DNA from: Tetrahymena thermophila SB210
Lineage: Eukaryota > Ciliophora > Oligohymenophorea > Hymenostomatida > Tetrahymenidae
DNA: 64,000 nt
NCBI RefSeq assembly: GCF_000189635.1
Contig: NW_002476241.1
Span: 62,001-126,000 of the forward strand
Direction of reading: 5' to 3'
The notes under the pieces were generated by a model that was not told the DNA's origin, searched no databases, and was given only the letters and a program-made list of their open reading frames with translations. Below, piece after piece: positions 40,664 to 52,911 of the stretch. The position numbers and the translations under genes were made by a program. Numbering within the stretch: the stretch's first letter is position 1; the number at the start of each line of letters is the position of its first letter.

Positions 40664-42155
40664 TCAATTATATTTCATTTTTATCTCACTTTTTATATCA
40701 TTCAATCTCAAAAATAACTCATTTAATTCTGGACAACTCTCTTTAGTGTAATATTATGTGAGAATTTTTAGTGCCCTTTCACTATATTTTTCAGCTTCTA
40801 AACATTTATCAAGATGGAAATTAAGCTTAGACAGCTCATTTAGCTTCCAACCAAAAAAGGGCATTTCTAAAGTGTTTCCTATAATTTCTTCATACCAGTG
40901 CTTTGAAAGCTCAATAAAATTTTTAAGATACTTATTTGCTTTTTTATACTGTTAAACACCTAAAGTAGCTAATATCCTGCTGTTATAAATATCATTAAAA
41001 TAGGGTGCTTCTAGATGGCAAAGCTTTTCAGCTGTTTCGGTTAGTTCAATTGTTTTTTCATAGGTTGATTAAGAAGTTTATTTTTAAATTTCTTCCATTT
41101 AGGTAATAATTCTTTAGTATTCTTATTCAGTCATTTAACCTTAAGTGTTACAGTCAGAGCAATTTAAAGTTTTACTATTGATTCTTCCTTTCATACATTT
41201 CTAACACCTTACAAATGATACTCCTTCATTTTATTCTTTTATACACCTTTTACATTCACACAAAAAGAAGTAATTTTGCTTAAGAAATCTTCTTCTAAAA
41301 TCTAAATCTTTCTTTGTGTCAATGTAGCTATTCATAATTTCTTCACCTTATTCTATATCTCTAATGGCTATCACTCTCACTTAAGGGAGTTTATTAAATA
41401 CGCAAATAACATTTGGAGTACAGCTATGATTCATATAATTTACCTCTTCATATAAACCTGTATTTTAAAATCAATAAAAAATATATTTTTAAAAATTTCT
41501 CACAATCAATAAAATATTTTCTATAATTTCGAAAATCTATTTTTGGGTATGAAAGCGAAAGTTAAAACTAAAATCAATAGTTAGATCCTTTTATAAATAT
41601 TTCAAAAATTATACCTGCTCCTATGCCATCAGTTTCAAATAAAGAATCTTAAATTGTGAGTGCATTTGTAGCAAATTTAGCTTATGCGCTGATTAGAAAC
41701 TCCATTTTTTCAGGAATTACTTCTTCTTCTAAGCTTTTAAGAAGCATGAGAGCCTACTCAGTGAAAAATTATTGTTTTTCAATAGGAAAATCGTCTCCAT
41801 TGGATAAGAAATTAGTTAAAGAATTTTAAGTTTTATAAATTCTCATTAAGATATGAAAGTCGATTGTTATATTGAAGTTTTTTGCTTTAATAGCTTTATA
41901 AGCTTTACATTCTAATTTATGCTGCTTCCAATCCTAAACTTAACAATTTTTATCACAATAATGAAGAACATTACATGCTGTGCACCTACTTAAACTACTA
42001 GATGCTTTTAAACAATAATTACAAAAATTTTTTCTTTAATTGGATAGCACACTATAAAATAAAGGTTCCTTCTCTATAATTATCTCACCTTATTTTATTT
42101 TTCTTTTTGCAACTAGTCTACGATACTAATTATTAAGATTTTCTACCTAGTACAT
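40664..42155 (-). CDS. SMYD-family SET/MYND protein lysine methyltransferase
   Basis: ATG 42155 starts MYQVENLNNQYRRLVAKRK; the N-terminal SET half (KIKQGEIIIEKEPLFYSVLS) is interrupted, as in SMYD proteins, by a MYND zinc finger: CNYC, CTAC, HYCDKNC and HKLEC supply the metal ligands. The I-SET/SET core resumes with the cofactor-site motif NYMNHSCTPN and GEEIMNSYID, then a cysteine-rich post-SET segment (CECKRC, CVKC/CSDC pairs) and a helical C-terminal domain (ERALKIL). All key SET motifs are present, so it should transfer methyl groups from S-adenosylmethionine to lysines of histones or other proteins; the substrate cannot be read. Length, about 450 residues, matches SMYD1-3. Two or more introns, one near 41460-41620. 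Stop TGA 40664-40666. Confidence 0.9.
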
Positions 42156-43181
42156 ATATATCTTTGATTTTCTAAATTAATTGTATAATTAATTAATTGG
42201 TAGATACTTTCGAAATAATTCTTCGACTATTTAAATAAGTATTTAATATATTCTACTAATATATTATTTATTTATTTATTTTTTGATATTTAGATCAAAA
42301 TGTATTTTAAAAATTAAGCTTTATTTTTTATTAAAGCTCTAAAGAAACTAAAATAAACAAATGTAATCAATTTGATATGAATTATTTCAACAAAAAATAG
42401 ATTATATTTAGATAATTAGAGTTTTTATTTAATTTATTTTATATTGATTGATATTTATGTCTAAAAAATAGAATATAGAGGCTCAACCTTTCTAAAATTT
42501 CGATACTGTTATTAAAAATGAATAATAAAAATAATTATCTATATTTTTAAAATTTAATATCTCTGTTAGATATATAAATCATATATTCTTTCATAACTCT
42601 ACTCACTCATAATTCTTAGGCAACATTTAATGATTTATCTTAATAATTAAATAATATTTCAAGCAAAGATTAAGCTTTCTTTTTTATTAAAACTCTAAAA
42701 AAACAAAAATAAACAAATGTAATCAATTTAATATGAATTATTTCAACAAAAAATAGATTATATTTAGATAATTAGAGTTTTTATTTAATTTATTTTATAT
42801 TGATTAATATTTATGTCTTAAAAATAGAATATAGAGGCTCAATGTTTCCAAAATGTAAATACTGTTATTAAAAATGAATAGTAATAAAAATAAATATCTA
42901 TATTTTTAAAATTTAATATTGCAGTTAGATATATATAAATCATATATTCTTTCATAACTCTACTCACTCATAATTCATTGGCAAAATTTAATGATTTATC
43001 TTAATAATTAAATAATATATTTCAATCACTATTAATTGAAGATAATATTTTAGAAACTAAATACAATATATACATTTTATCATCTTATTTATTTATTTAC
43101 ATTAAAAACTATTATTTATTGAAGATAATTACTATTTTACTTAATAATATAATAATTTAAAGAGTTTTATGTTCAAAATAT
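42156..43181. other. Intergenic region with tandem duplication
   Basis: This spacer contains a two-copy direct repeat (42313-43022, listed separately) and no coding exon. It separates the 5' end of the SMYD gene from the 3' end of the Q/N-rich gene. Confidence 0.6.
42313..43022. repeat. Tandem direct duplication, period about 356 bp
   Basis: The block 42313-42668 (starting ATTAAGCTTTATTTTTTATT) is repeated at 42669-43022 with about 90% or more identity. Shared landmarks include AATATAGAGGCTCAA and TCTTTCATAACTCTACTCAC. Differences are mostly single substitutions and short indels. It is non-coding. Confidence 0.9.
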
Positions 43182-45887
43182 TCATTTTAACTAAGCTTAA
43201 AGAGATTCAGTTGAATCTTAGATTTTACTGTTGTTCTTAAATATGTTTAGATGCACTTTTTTTCCATCAACTATAGGCGAATAATCTCTTATTTTATTTA
43301 TATTTTTAATATTTTTGCTAATGTTCAATAAAAAATGAAAATTTATTTACGTATCAAGTTCTAAAGAATATTCTGCTGCATTTATTAACAACTGGAATTA
43401 ATTTTTTTATATTTTTTAATTATAAGATTCTTTTTTCTATTCAGATTAATCTTTGTTCTCATTCTGAATGATTTCTTGCTGCTCTTCGTTACCTATTTAT
43501 ATTTATTTAAGAATGTTTATTTATTTTTACTTTAAAATCATTTATCTACTTATTTGCTGAAAAGGAGATTCATCAGTGGAGTTTTTTGATATTGCTGCTA
43601 TTCTCTCTTTGATTATCTATTTTTAAATAAGGCAGTGTAAATTTATTTAAAATAAAACACAATTTTGCTTTACTTGTATTTACTATTTAGACCTTTCAAG
43701 TTGGGAGAGAGATGAAATTTAACTCTTTTATTTATTTTATAATCCTTATATTTCTATGAAATTCTTACTGTATGAATTATCTTTCATTATTTCAGATTAA
43801 CTTATTTATTTAGAATCTTCTGACAATGAATTATTTATTTCATGTTGCTACTTTGATTATTGGAGAGCTGTCTTATTTATTGAAGAGCTTTGCATTTCTA
43901 TTTTCCTTAATGATTGATCATTGAAAGAAGCAAGTGGGTTCTAAATATATTTAGATTATTTTTTTACTTTATTTAGTTGTTCTTTAACATGAGCAAAGAA
44001 GCGAGAAGGACTTTTTGAGAAATCTTTGATTTAAGCTAATTTTTTTTCACTGATGTTTTAGATTTCATTTTCATCTATTTATTATTTTTGCATTGAATTT
44101 TATAAATTAAATTTATTTAAACTTGCTCTAAAATATTGAGAATCGTTTTTCTTTTTTTCAGGTGTCACTTCTGTTTGTACCCTAAAATTATTAGGGATTA
44201 TGTTTCCTTGCTGTATATTGCTATTTTATAAGGGCTACTTCTTCTATGAATTTATCTTCTATTCATTTTAAATATTTAACAAAGTCTCGGTTTTTCCATT
44301 TATTTGAATTTTAATTTCAGATCTTCCATTTTTATTCATTGAATTATTAATGTTATTTAATTATATTCTGGGAATTGTTTCTTAAACAATATTTTATTAT
44401 TGTTGTTATTATTATTATTGCTATTGCAATTAATTATTGGATTATATTAATAGAGCAGATTTTTAGTTAATATTTGGAGTAGCTTAAAATTATTGGTTAT
44501 TTTAGGTTATATTATGATCTATTGATATACTTCTATTTGAAATTTAAGCTCTGTTTAATTGATCTTGATAAACTGTGTTCATTTGCTAAAAACGTGGTTG
44601 GTCTATTTAGATTAACTACTCTCTTTGAAGGGGTTATTAAAGTATCTAATTATTGAATTGTTATTATGGTTAAGAAACCAAAATGACTGGTTTTTAATAA
44701 TTTTATTAAAAATTCTAAATTTATGACACTTTTTGATATGCTGGATTTTGATTTATTTGAATAATTTAATTTTGAAAAGCATCTTAATTAACTGAAATAG
44801 ATCTTAAACTTTTTCTCACGGACTCTAAAGGTAATTATTGAGGAATAATCTATCCCTAAAAAACTTATGCCTGAGGAGTTTAATTTGCTAAGTTAGGGTA
44901 AATCATTTGATCTTTCAATTAGTCTGAGATATTTAAAGGAGGAGGTACTTATATTTAATTATTTTACTATAATAACGTGTTATTTTTTTAAGCAAAAATA
45001 GGTTGCATATTTATGGGGTGATAGTTCACAATTTATTTTTATGAGAATATAGGTGAGAATTGAGCAAATTTAGGGGGAGCTGTTTAATTAGGTTGCATTT
45101 ATGATGTATTCAATTAATTTAGACTCTTTTAAGGAGTAAGCTGCTGTTATTATTAATAGTATTATTTGACTTAATGTTATTAGCCAGACATTGTTGCTAG
45201 TCTTTAATTATTTTACTGATTTTATAAAGCTGGTTATATAGAAATATTGGCAAATTTAGGGGAAATACTGTTGTTATAATTATTGCCTTATTACTACCTT
45301 CTTTCATTTATGTTTTCCGTAGTTTATTAATAGTTTATAATACTAGGTACTTGAGGTTATTAAGAAATTTAATAAATTCCATTCTAAACACTCATTCTTT
45401 ACTAATAAATGGGTGTAGGTTACTGAGTAGTATTTTACTCCTCTTAATTTTTATAAATTTAACTTTTTTACACTTAATTATTTGTTTATTAAAAATTGCT
45501 TCCTTTTGATTGATGCTTGATTTAGTTAATATTATTGTTGAAATAATCTTAGTAAAATATCTAAGATTTACTCTAACCACTTTTATCCTCATTTTCTTAA
45601 TAATCTTCCTAAACAAATTTAATCGGAGAAGGAGTGCTGATTCTGCAAACTAAAGCTGGGTTTTAGTTGTTGTATGAGTTATTTGTTTTTATAGGTGAAT
45701 GATTATTGGATGGATCGATAATTATGTTTGCCATTTAATTTCTTAGATTGCGCACATTTGGTGTATTTTAATTCCTAATTTTTTAACTATTTTCGTAATT
45801 TTTATCATTCATATCAGTATTCTTTTTCACCAAAGCCTCTACCTACTGCCTTGCTGATATAATGTTACTTATATTATTGTAGCTCAT
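43182..45887 (-). CDS. Q/N-rich, prion-like low-complexity protein
   Basis: The frame from ATG 45887 (MSYNNISNIISARQQVEAL) is open for about 730 codons before the first intron (about 43630), then a second and third exon end at TGA 43182-43184. Gln and Asn dominate, with Pro, Ser and Ile; one run near 44400-44430 is a ten-residue Gln stretch written mostly with TAA. Downstream parts are more charged (KDFSKSPSRFFAHVKEQLNK) and end in a probable coiled coil (KQKQINILKQIQIGNEEQQ). No catalytic domain is visible. Composition is like that of prion-like or condensate-forming scaffolds, e.g. RNA-granule or nuclear proteins; that role is inference. An upstream in-frame TGA just before the ATG supports the chosen start, unless an additional 5' exon exists. 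Confidence 0.7.
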
Positions 45888-47721
45888 CAACTGTAAGATT
45901 GCTTTTTAAATATCTAATTCCTATTCAAGATTATTTTCTTGTCAATTAACAAATATAATTTAGATTGATCGACGAATAAGTAAATACTAATTAATTTCAA
46001 GGAATACCAATCTATCTAGCTATACTTTTTTATAACAACTAAAGCCTAAAATTTATTTATATTTTTTATATTTTCTGCTACGATAAAAGAAATATTTTAT
46101 AATAAGCTTTAATGAATCCTGCAAAAAAAATTTGTTGGTGTAGATGCAACAAACGGATAATTTAATAGTTTAGTTAATAATTTATTAGCAATTATTATTA
46201 TTATTAATTTGCCAAGTAGGTTAGTAAAAATTAATTATTTTAATAATTTTGTTTTCAAAATTTATTCAAAATCTGCGTGCTGTTTGTGCTGATAATAATA
46301 AAATTTAACAACTTTATTTTCTAATATTTGATACAGAATTGATATACATACATACATTCAATAAATTTCATATATCAAAACATCTTTTGCAACCAATATT
46401 AATTAGTTCTGTTCAATTTCATCCATCGAATAAATTTTATGAACGTTTCAAATAATGGATATCATTTCATAAAATCCAGGATTGGTAATCTTACACAAAA
46501 AACAAATTTCGATTACAAACATAAAATTTTTGATTTTGGTATCTGGATAATTAATATATCAAATAAAATTAACTGTTTAAATTTTATTAAAACTAAAATG
46601 ATTGCTTAGTATAAATAGATATATAAATAAAACATAATAAATCAATAATTTTATCTTATAAAATCATTGTTTTAAGATAAAATAAATAAAAATTTATTCT
46701 TTGGTTTAAAAATAGCTTAGATAATTATTTCAGTTAAAAAGTAAAATTAAAAAAATAAATATTTCTGAAAACATCTAAAGCAAGTCAAAAAAAATATCGA
46801 GCTTTATAACTTTCTTACATATATTTACTTTTATTTTATAAAAATACAATTTTTAATTAATTTTTTCTTAATTCTTAACTTAATTTTAATTGTTCCTAGA
46901 TCTAACTACATACCAAATTCTAAAAATAATTTTTAAAATAATATTTATTCACTAAATTAATTTAAGATATTAATATTTTAATGTATTAATACTACCCTTT
47001 AGTGACAATAAAATTCTTAAATTTATATTATTGAAGTATTATCTTAATGTAGGGGGGATTTCTTATTAAGCAGACAGACACTGTAGTAATAAAAATTATG
47101 CAATAGGATTAATATCAATTATTTATTTTTTTATATCATTTATTTTAATATTGTTTTTGAAGTTACTAAGTTTTTTTAGAAAGAAATTCTAAATATTTTT
47201 AATATGCTTATATTTTATTTTTAACTTTCTATTTAAATGATGTGTATAAATTCTCATAATAGAACATTTTTTTAATATTTCTAGATTAAATTTTGAGATT
47301 CTTTTTATTTATTTTATTCTCTAAAAAAGTAAGATGTAAATCTCATATCAGAATCCCCCTTCATATTTTAATATAAAAATTTAGAGTAGAAACAAAATAT
47401 ATAAATTTAAGTCATTTTATCATAAAAACATACAGAAAAGTAATAATGTGAATATTAACTATTGAAATAAATAAAATTAAGGATTAATTGACATAGACAA
47501 CTTATATCAATAATTATTTTATTTAATCTAAGTATAACTTGAAATAATTAATATTATTTTTAAAATATTAAATATTTGTTTTTAAGAAATATCAGTAATT
47601 TAAAATAATTAATATAAAATTATAAAATTTAAGAGATTGTATTATACACATATATTATTTATAAGCCGATGGATGGATAGGCATGTGTTGAATTGAATTA
47701 ATATAGAGTAGATAAATAAAG
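45888..47721. other. Intergenic region between divergent Q/N-rich and syntaxin genes
   Basis: About 1.8 kb of AT-rich DNA carrying both divergent promoters. A tandem CATA run lies near 46348. A pair of G-run/C-run inverted repeats (47047-47066 and 47345-47364) stands out. No coding exon recognised. Confidence 0.5.
47047..47364. mobile_element. Possible MITE-like element bounded by imperfect inverted repeats
   Basis: The left end ATGTAGGGGGGATTTCTTAT (47047-47066) is matched in inverse orientation by ATATCAGAATCCCCCTTCAT (47345-47364), about 16 of 20 positions. The interior (about 280 bp) is AT-rich and non-coding. Runs of six G and five C are otherwise very rare in the window. No clear target duplication was identified, so this is tentative. 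Confidence 0.25.
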
Positions 47722-50555
47722 ATGAATTATTGTTCAAATTTAATTGACTAAATTTTGAATTATTTTGAAAATACAGTTACTTAGCTCAGTATTAAGTGCA
47801 GTAAGTAACTTAAATATTAAGGATGAAAAAAATAAATTTTACAGAATATTCAGTGTTTTGTAAAAGAAAATGTTGGGGGAATAGCTTATATTTACAATTT
47901 TTATAAAAATAAATACAAATAATTAAAAATATAAGTATTAATTTGGTTTTATCCATTATTGTCATTTATATAAAAAAAATAGAAAATACTTATTTGATCA
48001 AAAAGCTTAATAAATATACAAATTGTTGACCAGATATCAAATTAAGGATATATTTAAAAGAATAATTATTTAGTGGTTATTCATTCATTGATTTTTAAAT
48101 AGGCTTCTGTTACTGGATTTAACAAATGCAAAAATAAGTACATAAATGTCAACAAGCATTCCTAATTAACTTAAAAAACTATTTAATAATAGGAAAATCT
48201 TTTAAAGCTAGAATACTATCTTGAGTAAGTAGAGAATATTTAAAAATAGGTGTAAGCGAAGGATGAAAGTCTCTAATAAATGGTAAAATAATAATTTAGC
48301 ATCCTAGTTTGTTAATATAAATGCATGATATTATTAGATAAAAACAGGTGTTAACCATAGTAATTACAGCGAAGCATGGAATTTATAGTAAGTATATAGT
48401 CTTTTATAAAAAGGATGAAGGAAGAAAATATTATTTATAAATAAAAACAATAGACAAGAAATTGAGTTAATGCTTAAATAAAATTCATAAAACATGCAAA
48501 AATACATATCATAGTTTAGTAGTAATATTATTAGGATATCACAAACTTAATAGAGAGTAATTTGAATTTAACACTTTTAGATTGTTAAAAAAAATTTGTT
48601 TGATTAAAACAGTAGTAATTGATGTAGAGATGCATAGATGGAGGCAACAAAGCAGAAAAACAAATGAAATCAATTTTAAAAAATCTTCAAACTCTTTCAG
48701 ATTAAATATTTGAATAAAAGAAAAAGATATAAGTTGACTAAAAATCGCATATTTCCCAAATATCTAATTAGTCATCGGATTATTTTAAAAGCGAAGTAAG
48801 TGGCTCAGGAGGGGACTCAGAAGATATGTATTAAAATATTTACAAACTCTATTAATCTCACAAAAAAAGTTTAGAATTAATTTTTTTTCAAAAGCTAAAG
48901 GCATATTTTTGTAATAACTTTTAAAAAAAACAAGTTAAGCAAACATGCAGGTCATAGATTACGAGTAGGAAATGGTCAAGCAGAGGCAAGTGGAATTAGA
49001 CAAAATTTAATAGTAAAATTAATTCATTAGATAATATTTTTAAACAATTTTAAAATTAATTTTACCATGATATTATAAAATGATAAAAGGAAAAACAAAA
49101 AAATTAATTGAAAAGCAAAAATTATTATTCAAAAAAGTAATTCAAAAAAAAATAAATGAATGGAACAAATAAAAATATTTAGTTTGTTTATAAATTTTAA
49201 ATACTTAAAAGAATTGAAATAAATATATCATTCATTTTTATTAAAAATTGATAAGAGCTCTTAAATATAAGTAGATTGAAAATATATAATAATCCAAAAA
49301 AACTCTTAGAATATAATAAAATTTAGGATAGAAATAAGAAATTAGTTGTTTATTCTAAAAAAAATAACCAAAAATAGTTTTTTAATTGAAAATATTAAGA
49401 ATAGAAAAATAAAAATTATTTATTCTAAAAAAAACTAGAATTTATACAAATTTATTTTGAATGATAAGCAAAATAAATAAATAAATTTTTTGTTTGAGCT
49501 CATTCATAATTACTTTTTGATAATTTCTCAACTCTTAAATATAAGTAGATTGAAAATATATAATAATCCAAAAAACTCTTAGAATATAATAAGATTTAGG
49601 ATAGAAATAAGAAATTAGTTGTTTATTCTAAAAAAAAAATCCAAAAATAGTTTTTAATTGAAAATATTAAGAATAGAAAAATAAAAATTATTTATTCTAA
49701 AAAAAACTAGAATTTATACAAATTTATTTTGAATGATAAGCAAAATAAATAAATAAAGTTTTTGTTTGAGCTCATTCATAATTACTTATTTGTTAATTTC
49801 TCAAATAAAATACTTTTATTTTAATATTAAAAGCTTTTATTTTGAGATTTATACCAATTATACGGAATATAAATTCAAAAAGAATTTTCATGCAAAAATG
49901 TTTTTCTTTTATTTATTTTTGGTTAATTAAATTTTTATATTTTGGAAGAAAATATCAAGAGAAAATGGAAATAATTTGAGAATATAAGAGCAATTTTTAT
50001 ATATAAAAATTATTTAATAGAGGAGCACTCATAATAATCTTAAAAATTTAAACATTTCAATTTAAAATATGAACATAGATTAGTCAACAACTTAAATTCC
50101 ATGATGATTTAGCTGTTTGAAATGATCAAAGAATAGGGAAAATGCTTAAGTACAAAAAATGGCATTAATTAGTTTTTTAATTTATAGCTTTTAATTGAAA
50201 AGATCTTATTGAAGAAAACATAAATCAGATGCACGCATAGGTTAAAGGAAGCAATTATGTGACAAACAATAGCAGTCAGTATAGCGATTAACTGAGTGAT
50301 CAACTGCTAAGCAAAAGAGATTTAGAATCTAATCAATCTGAAACTTTTACAACACCTTAAAAAAAAAAGAAATCAAAGAAGTAAGATTTAAAAAAAGAAA
50401 GAAGGAAGGAAGGATATTCTTTCTTTTTATATTGAATTTGTTAGAATATTTAGAAAATTTTAATTAATAAATAAATAAATAGGATGTGGTATATTATAAT
50501 TGTATTATTGATTATCACTGGAGTCGGAGTAGGCATTTACTTTGGCGTTTCTTGA
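47722..50555 (+). CDS. Qa-type syntaxin (t-SNARE), tail-anchored
   Basis: Nine exons (47722-47800, 48074-48282, 48338-48387, 48454-48556, 48613-48795, 48951-49012, 50079-50149, 50203-50380, 50483-50555) total 1,008 bases, 335 residues, with GT..AG introns and phases that all agree. The N-terminal half is helical (Habc-like; QENLLKLEYYLEQVENIQ). The SNARE helix runs YEQEMVKQRQVELDKIQQ, then SMMIQLFEMIKEQGKCL and LIEENINQMHAQVKGSNY; the Gln of KEQG is the zero-layer residue. A Ser/Gln linker and basic KKKKSKKM precede a 20-residue C-terminal membrane anchor (WYIIIVLLIITGVGVGIYFG). Syntaxins form the target-membrane part of the four-helix bundle that drives vesicle fusion. The compartment (Golgi, endosome or plasma membrane) cannot be settled by eye. 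The N-terminal exon is the least certain. Confidence 0.88.
49258..49804. repeat. Tandem direct duplication inside a syntaxin intron, period about 274 bp
   Basis: Copy 1 (49258-49531) and copy 2 (49532-49804) both begin CTCTTAAATATAAGTAGATT and share long identical stretches, including GAATGATAAGCAAAATAAAT and TTGAGCTCATTCATAATTAC. They are about 95% identical and lie wholly in the 1,066-base intron 49013-50078 that splits the SNARE motif. Confidence 0.9.
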
Positions 50556-51093
50556 TATTTTATATAATAAAATAAAAAAAAAACCAATTTAACAAATGCA
50601 TAAAATAAATTAATATAAAAACGAAGAAATAAATAATAATTTTATTCAATTAATAAAGCAAACAAGTAAGTAACAAAAAATATGTATATAGTTCATTTAA
50701 ATAGATATGTTATTATATTTATTCTGTTGATTTTTTCTATCATAACATAATAATTCTTTATTCTAAAAGATGTTTAATTAATTAAAAATAGCATGACAAA
50801 CAAACAAAAGAAAGAAAGAAAAAATTTGTTTTTTTCCTTTTAAAATAATAGACTCTCTCTTGTTTAAATAATAAAACACTTTTATTTTTTGAGAGAAAAT
50901 CCATAGAGACAGAAATAAGATAAACATTGAGCAACAAAAAAAAATTAGGAAAAATTTCATAATTAATTTTTTAAAAGAAAAAGATTTATTTCAAAAGATA
51001 ATATAAGTAAATTGTGAATTACTTTTTAATCATAATTGATCTCGATAAAGTATATTAAGAAATTTTATATACTTAAGAATTACCTTAATAATA
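50556..51093. other. Spacer between syntaxin and the first CxC zinc-finger gene
   Basis: AT-rich sequence with AAATAA/AAGAAAG runs. It holds the syntaxin 3' UTR and the zinc-finger promoter. Short open frames on the minus strand here are shadows. Confidence 0.5.
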
Positions 51094-51642
51094 ATGACAG
51101 ATATGGTGGTTAAAATTCCTCGTAAACCCAAAACAAAATACAAGTGTACTTGTGGAAAATAATATGATTTAAATTCTACTTTAAAAAACCATATAAAATA
51201 AAAGCATAACAACGATAAATCTTTTTAAGTTAATAAAGGGGACAGAGGTAGACCTCCTAAATAATCACCAGTATTCTACTAAATTAAAGATGGCTTTGTT
51301 CCTGAAATTCAAAAATTACATCAGATTGCTATTTTAATATTAAAATCAAATTAAAAATTCATCAATAACATAAATCTTGATAACATAAAAAATCAAATAA
51401 ATAGCATGAACTAAGAAATTGACACATAAGTAAGTTTAATATAAATGGATGAAGATGCTTTCTATTGGTATAATCAAAGTAAATCATTCTTTGATACTCA
51501 TTTTAAATAATTATACGAATCTTTTAATAATTCAACTTTGAACTAATTACTAAAAGCTTGTTACAGTCTTTCCTTATTGAAATTCAGAAATTAAAAGGAA
51601 AAAATCATTGAATAATTTATTGAAAAAATGAAGGAAATTTGA
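51094..51642 (+). CDS. Small CxC-type C2H2 zinc-finger protein, copy 1
   Basis: A single uninterrupted exon of 182 codons in the ciliate code starts MTDMVVKIPRKPKTKYK and stops at TGA 51640-51642. Residues about 18-40 form one finger, CTCGKQYDL..L..HIKQKH, with spacing C-x-C-x12-H-x4-H; the cysteine pair is one residue closer than in the classical finger. A GDRGRPPK segment follows, resembling an AT-hook core, which would favour DNA binding in the nucleus. The rest is helical and polar (FYWYNQSKSFFDTHFKQLYE), without known domains. A larger relative lies 1.3 kb downstream on the same strand (52912-53787). Function is not established; a DNA-binding regulator is the likeliest reading. Confidence 0.75.
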
Positions 51643-52911
51643 TCAAATCAAATCAACCCAACAGATTATTTTCTTGATTGATTGATTTCAACAAATAAAT
51701 TTTTTTTGATTGATTAAACTAGATTTTAATGTGTTTCATGCTAAAAATAGTATCATCGCAAATTAGCTATCAGTCAATTAATCAATCAAGCTTGCAAGCA
51801 AATTTTTTCTATTTATAGAAAAGAGTCGCAACAAACAGAATGCATCGTTACTGAATAATTTACTATTTCTTTTAAAAAATATATAACTTAATTAATGCAA
51901 ACCCTCCAATCAATTTAATTAAAAATTTTGTTAATTAATAACAGTTAAATAATATCTTTTTAGGTTTTTAATAAATAATAATAATAATATATTTTAAAAA
52001 CCTTTTTACTGAATTTGTAATCATTATTTTCACCCTAAAATTTATATATAAATTTGCAAAGAATTTCAAAGATAGCCTTAATAGTTTGAAAATAGAAGAA
52101 AAATAACTTATAAAAACTGTCAGAAATTAAAATAAAAACAAAAGGTTGTAAGAAATAATGTGAAATTAATTGTAGGGCTCTAAAAATTAATTATTCAATA
52201 ATTTACAATTTTCATTTAATTAATAATAAGAAATTCAAAAATCAAAACATTGACTTGTCGTCATAAGTCTTAAATATTGATTAAAAATATCCCTGCCTTT
52301 AACAATCTCGCAAATTAAAAATCTATCTTAAACCTTTCTTATTCAAAAAAAATAATCATCTACCTACCATTTTGTTGATGAGAACATATATTAATCACAA
52401 GAGAATTCATATATATTTATTTATGTAGTACTATCATATATATATATCAGTGTAGAAAAATTAAATTGATAAATGAAATGAATTAAAGAGTAATTTAATT
52501 ATTAAATTTATAGGTTAGGTTAATTGAAGTAGACTTATGAGTAATCTACATGAGTTATCGAATTCTGTTTTTTTGTTTCTAATTATATCAATTTTTAATT
52601 TAAAAGTTGCTATCTACTTTCATAGATTTATCTATTTTATTTTAACCCCTATTATCTAATAAAGACTAATTTTTTTTGATCAAATTGTTAATAGAGGATA
52701 TTTTAAGAAAGCTTTTATTTGGAATAGATGAAAAAAACATACTTTAATTAAATACTAAGAATATTTTAAATTTTAGATAAATAAATAAATAATTTTTAAA
52801 ATTTTACATAAAAAAAAAAACACCTCAAAGCCAGTAAAAATAAATATAGAGCAAATAAATACCTTAAATTTAAAATTGAAAAAAATGATCGAAACTAAAA
52901 AGTAAAATAAA
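51643..52911. other. Spacer between the two zinc-finger paralogues
   Basis: AT-rich and non-coding as far as I can tell, with short GATT/AATC repeats near 51675-51790 and a TA run near 52435. It carries the promoter of the second zinc-finger gene. Confidence 0.5.
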
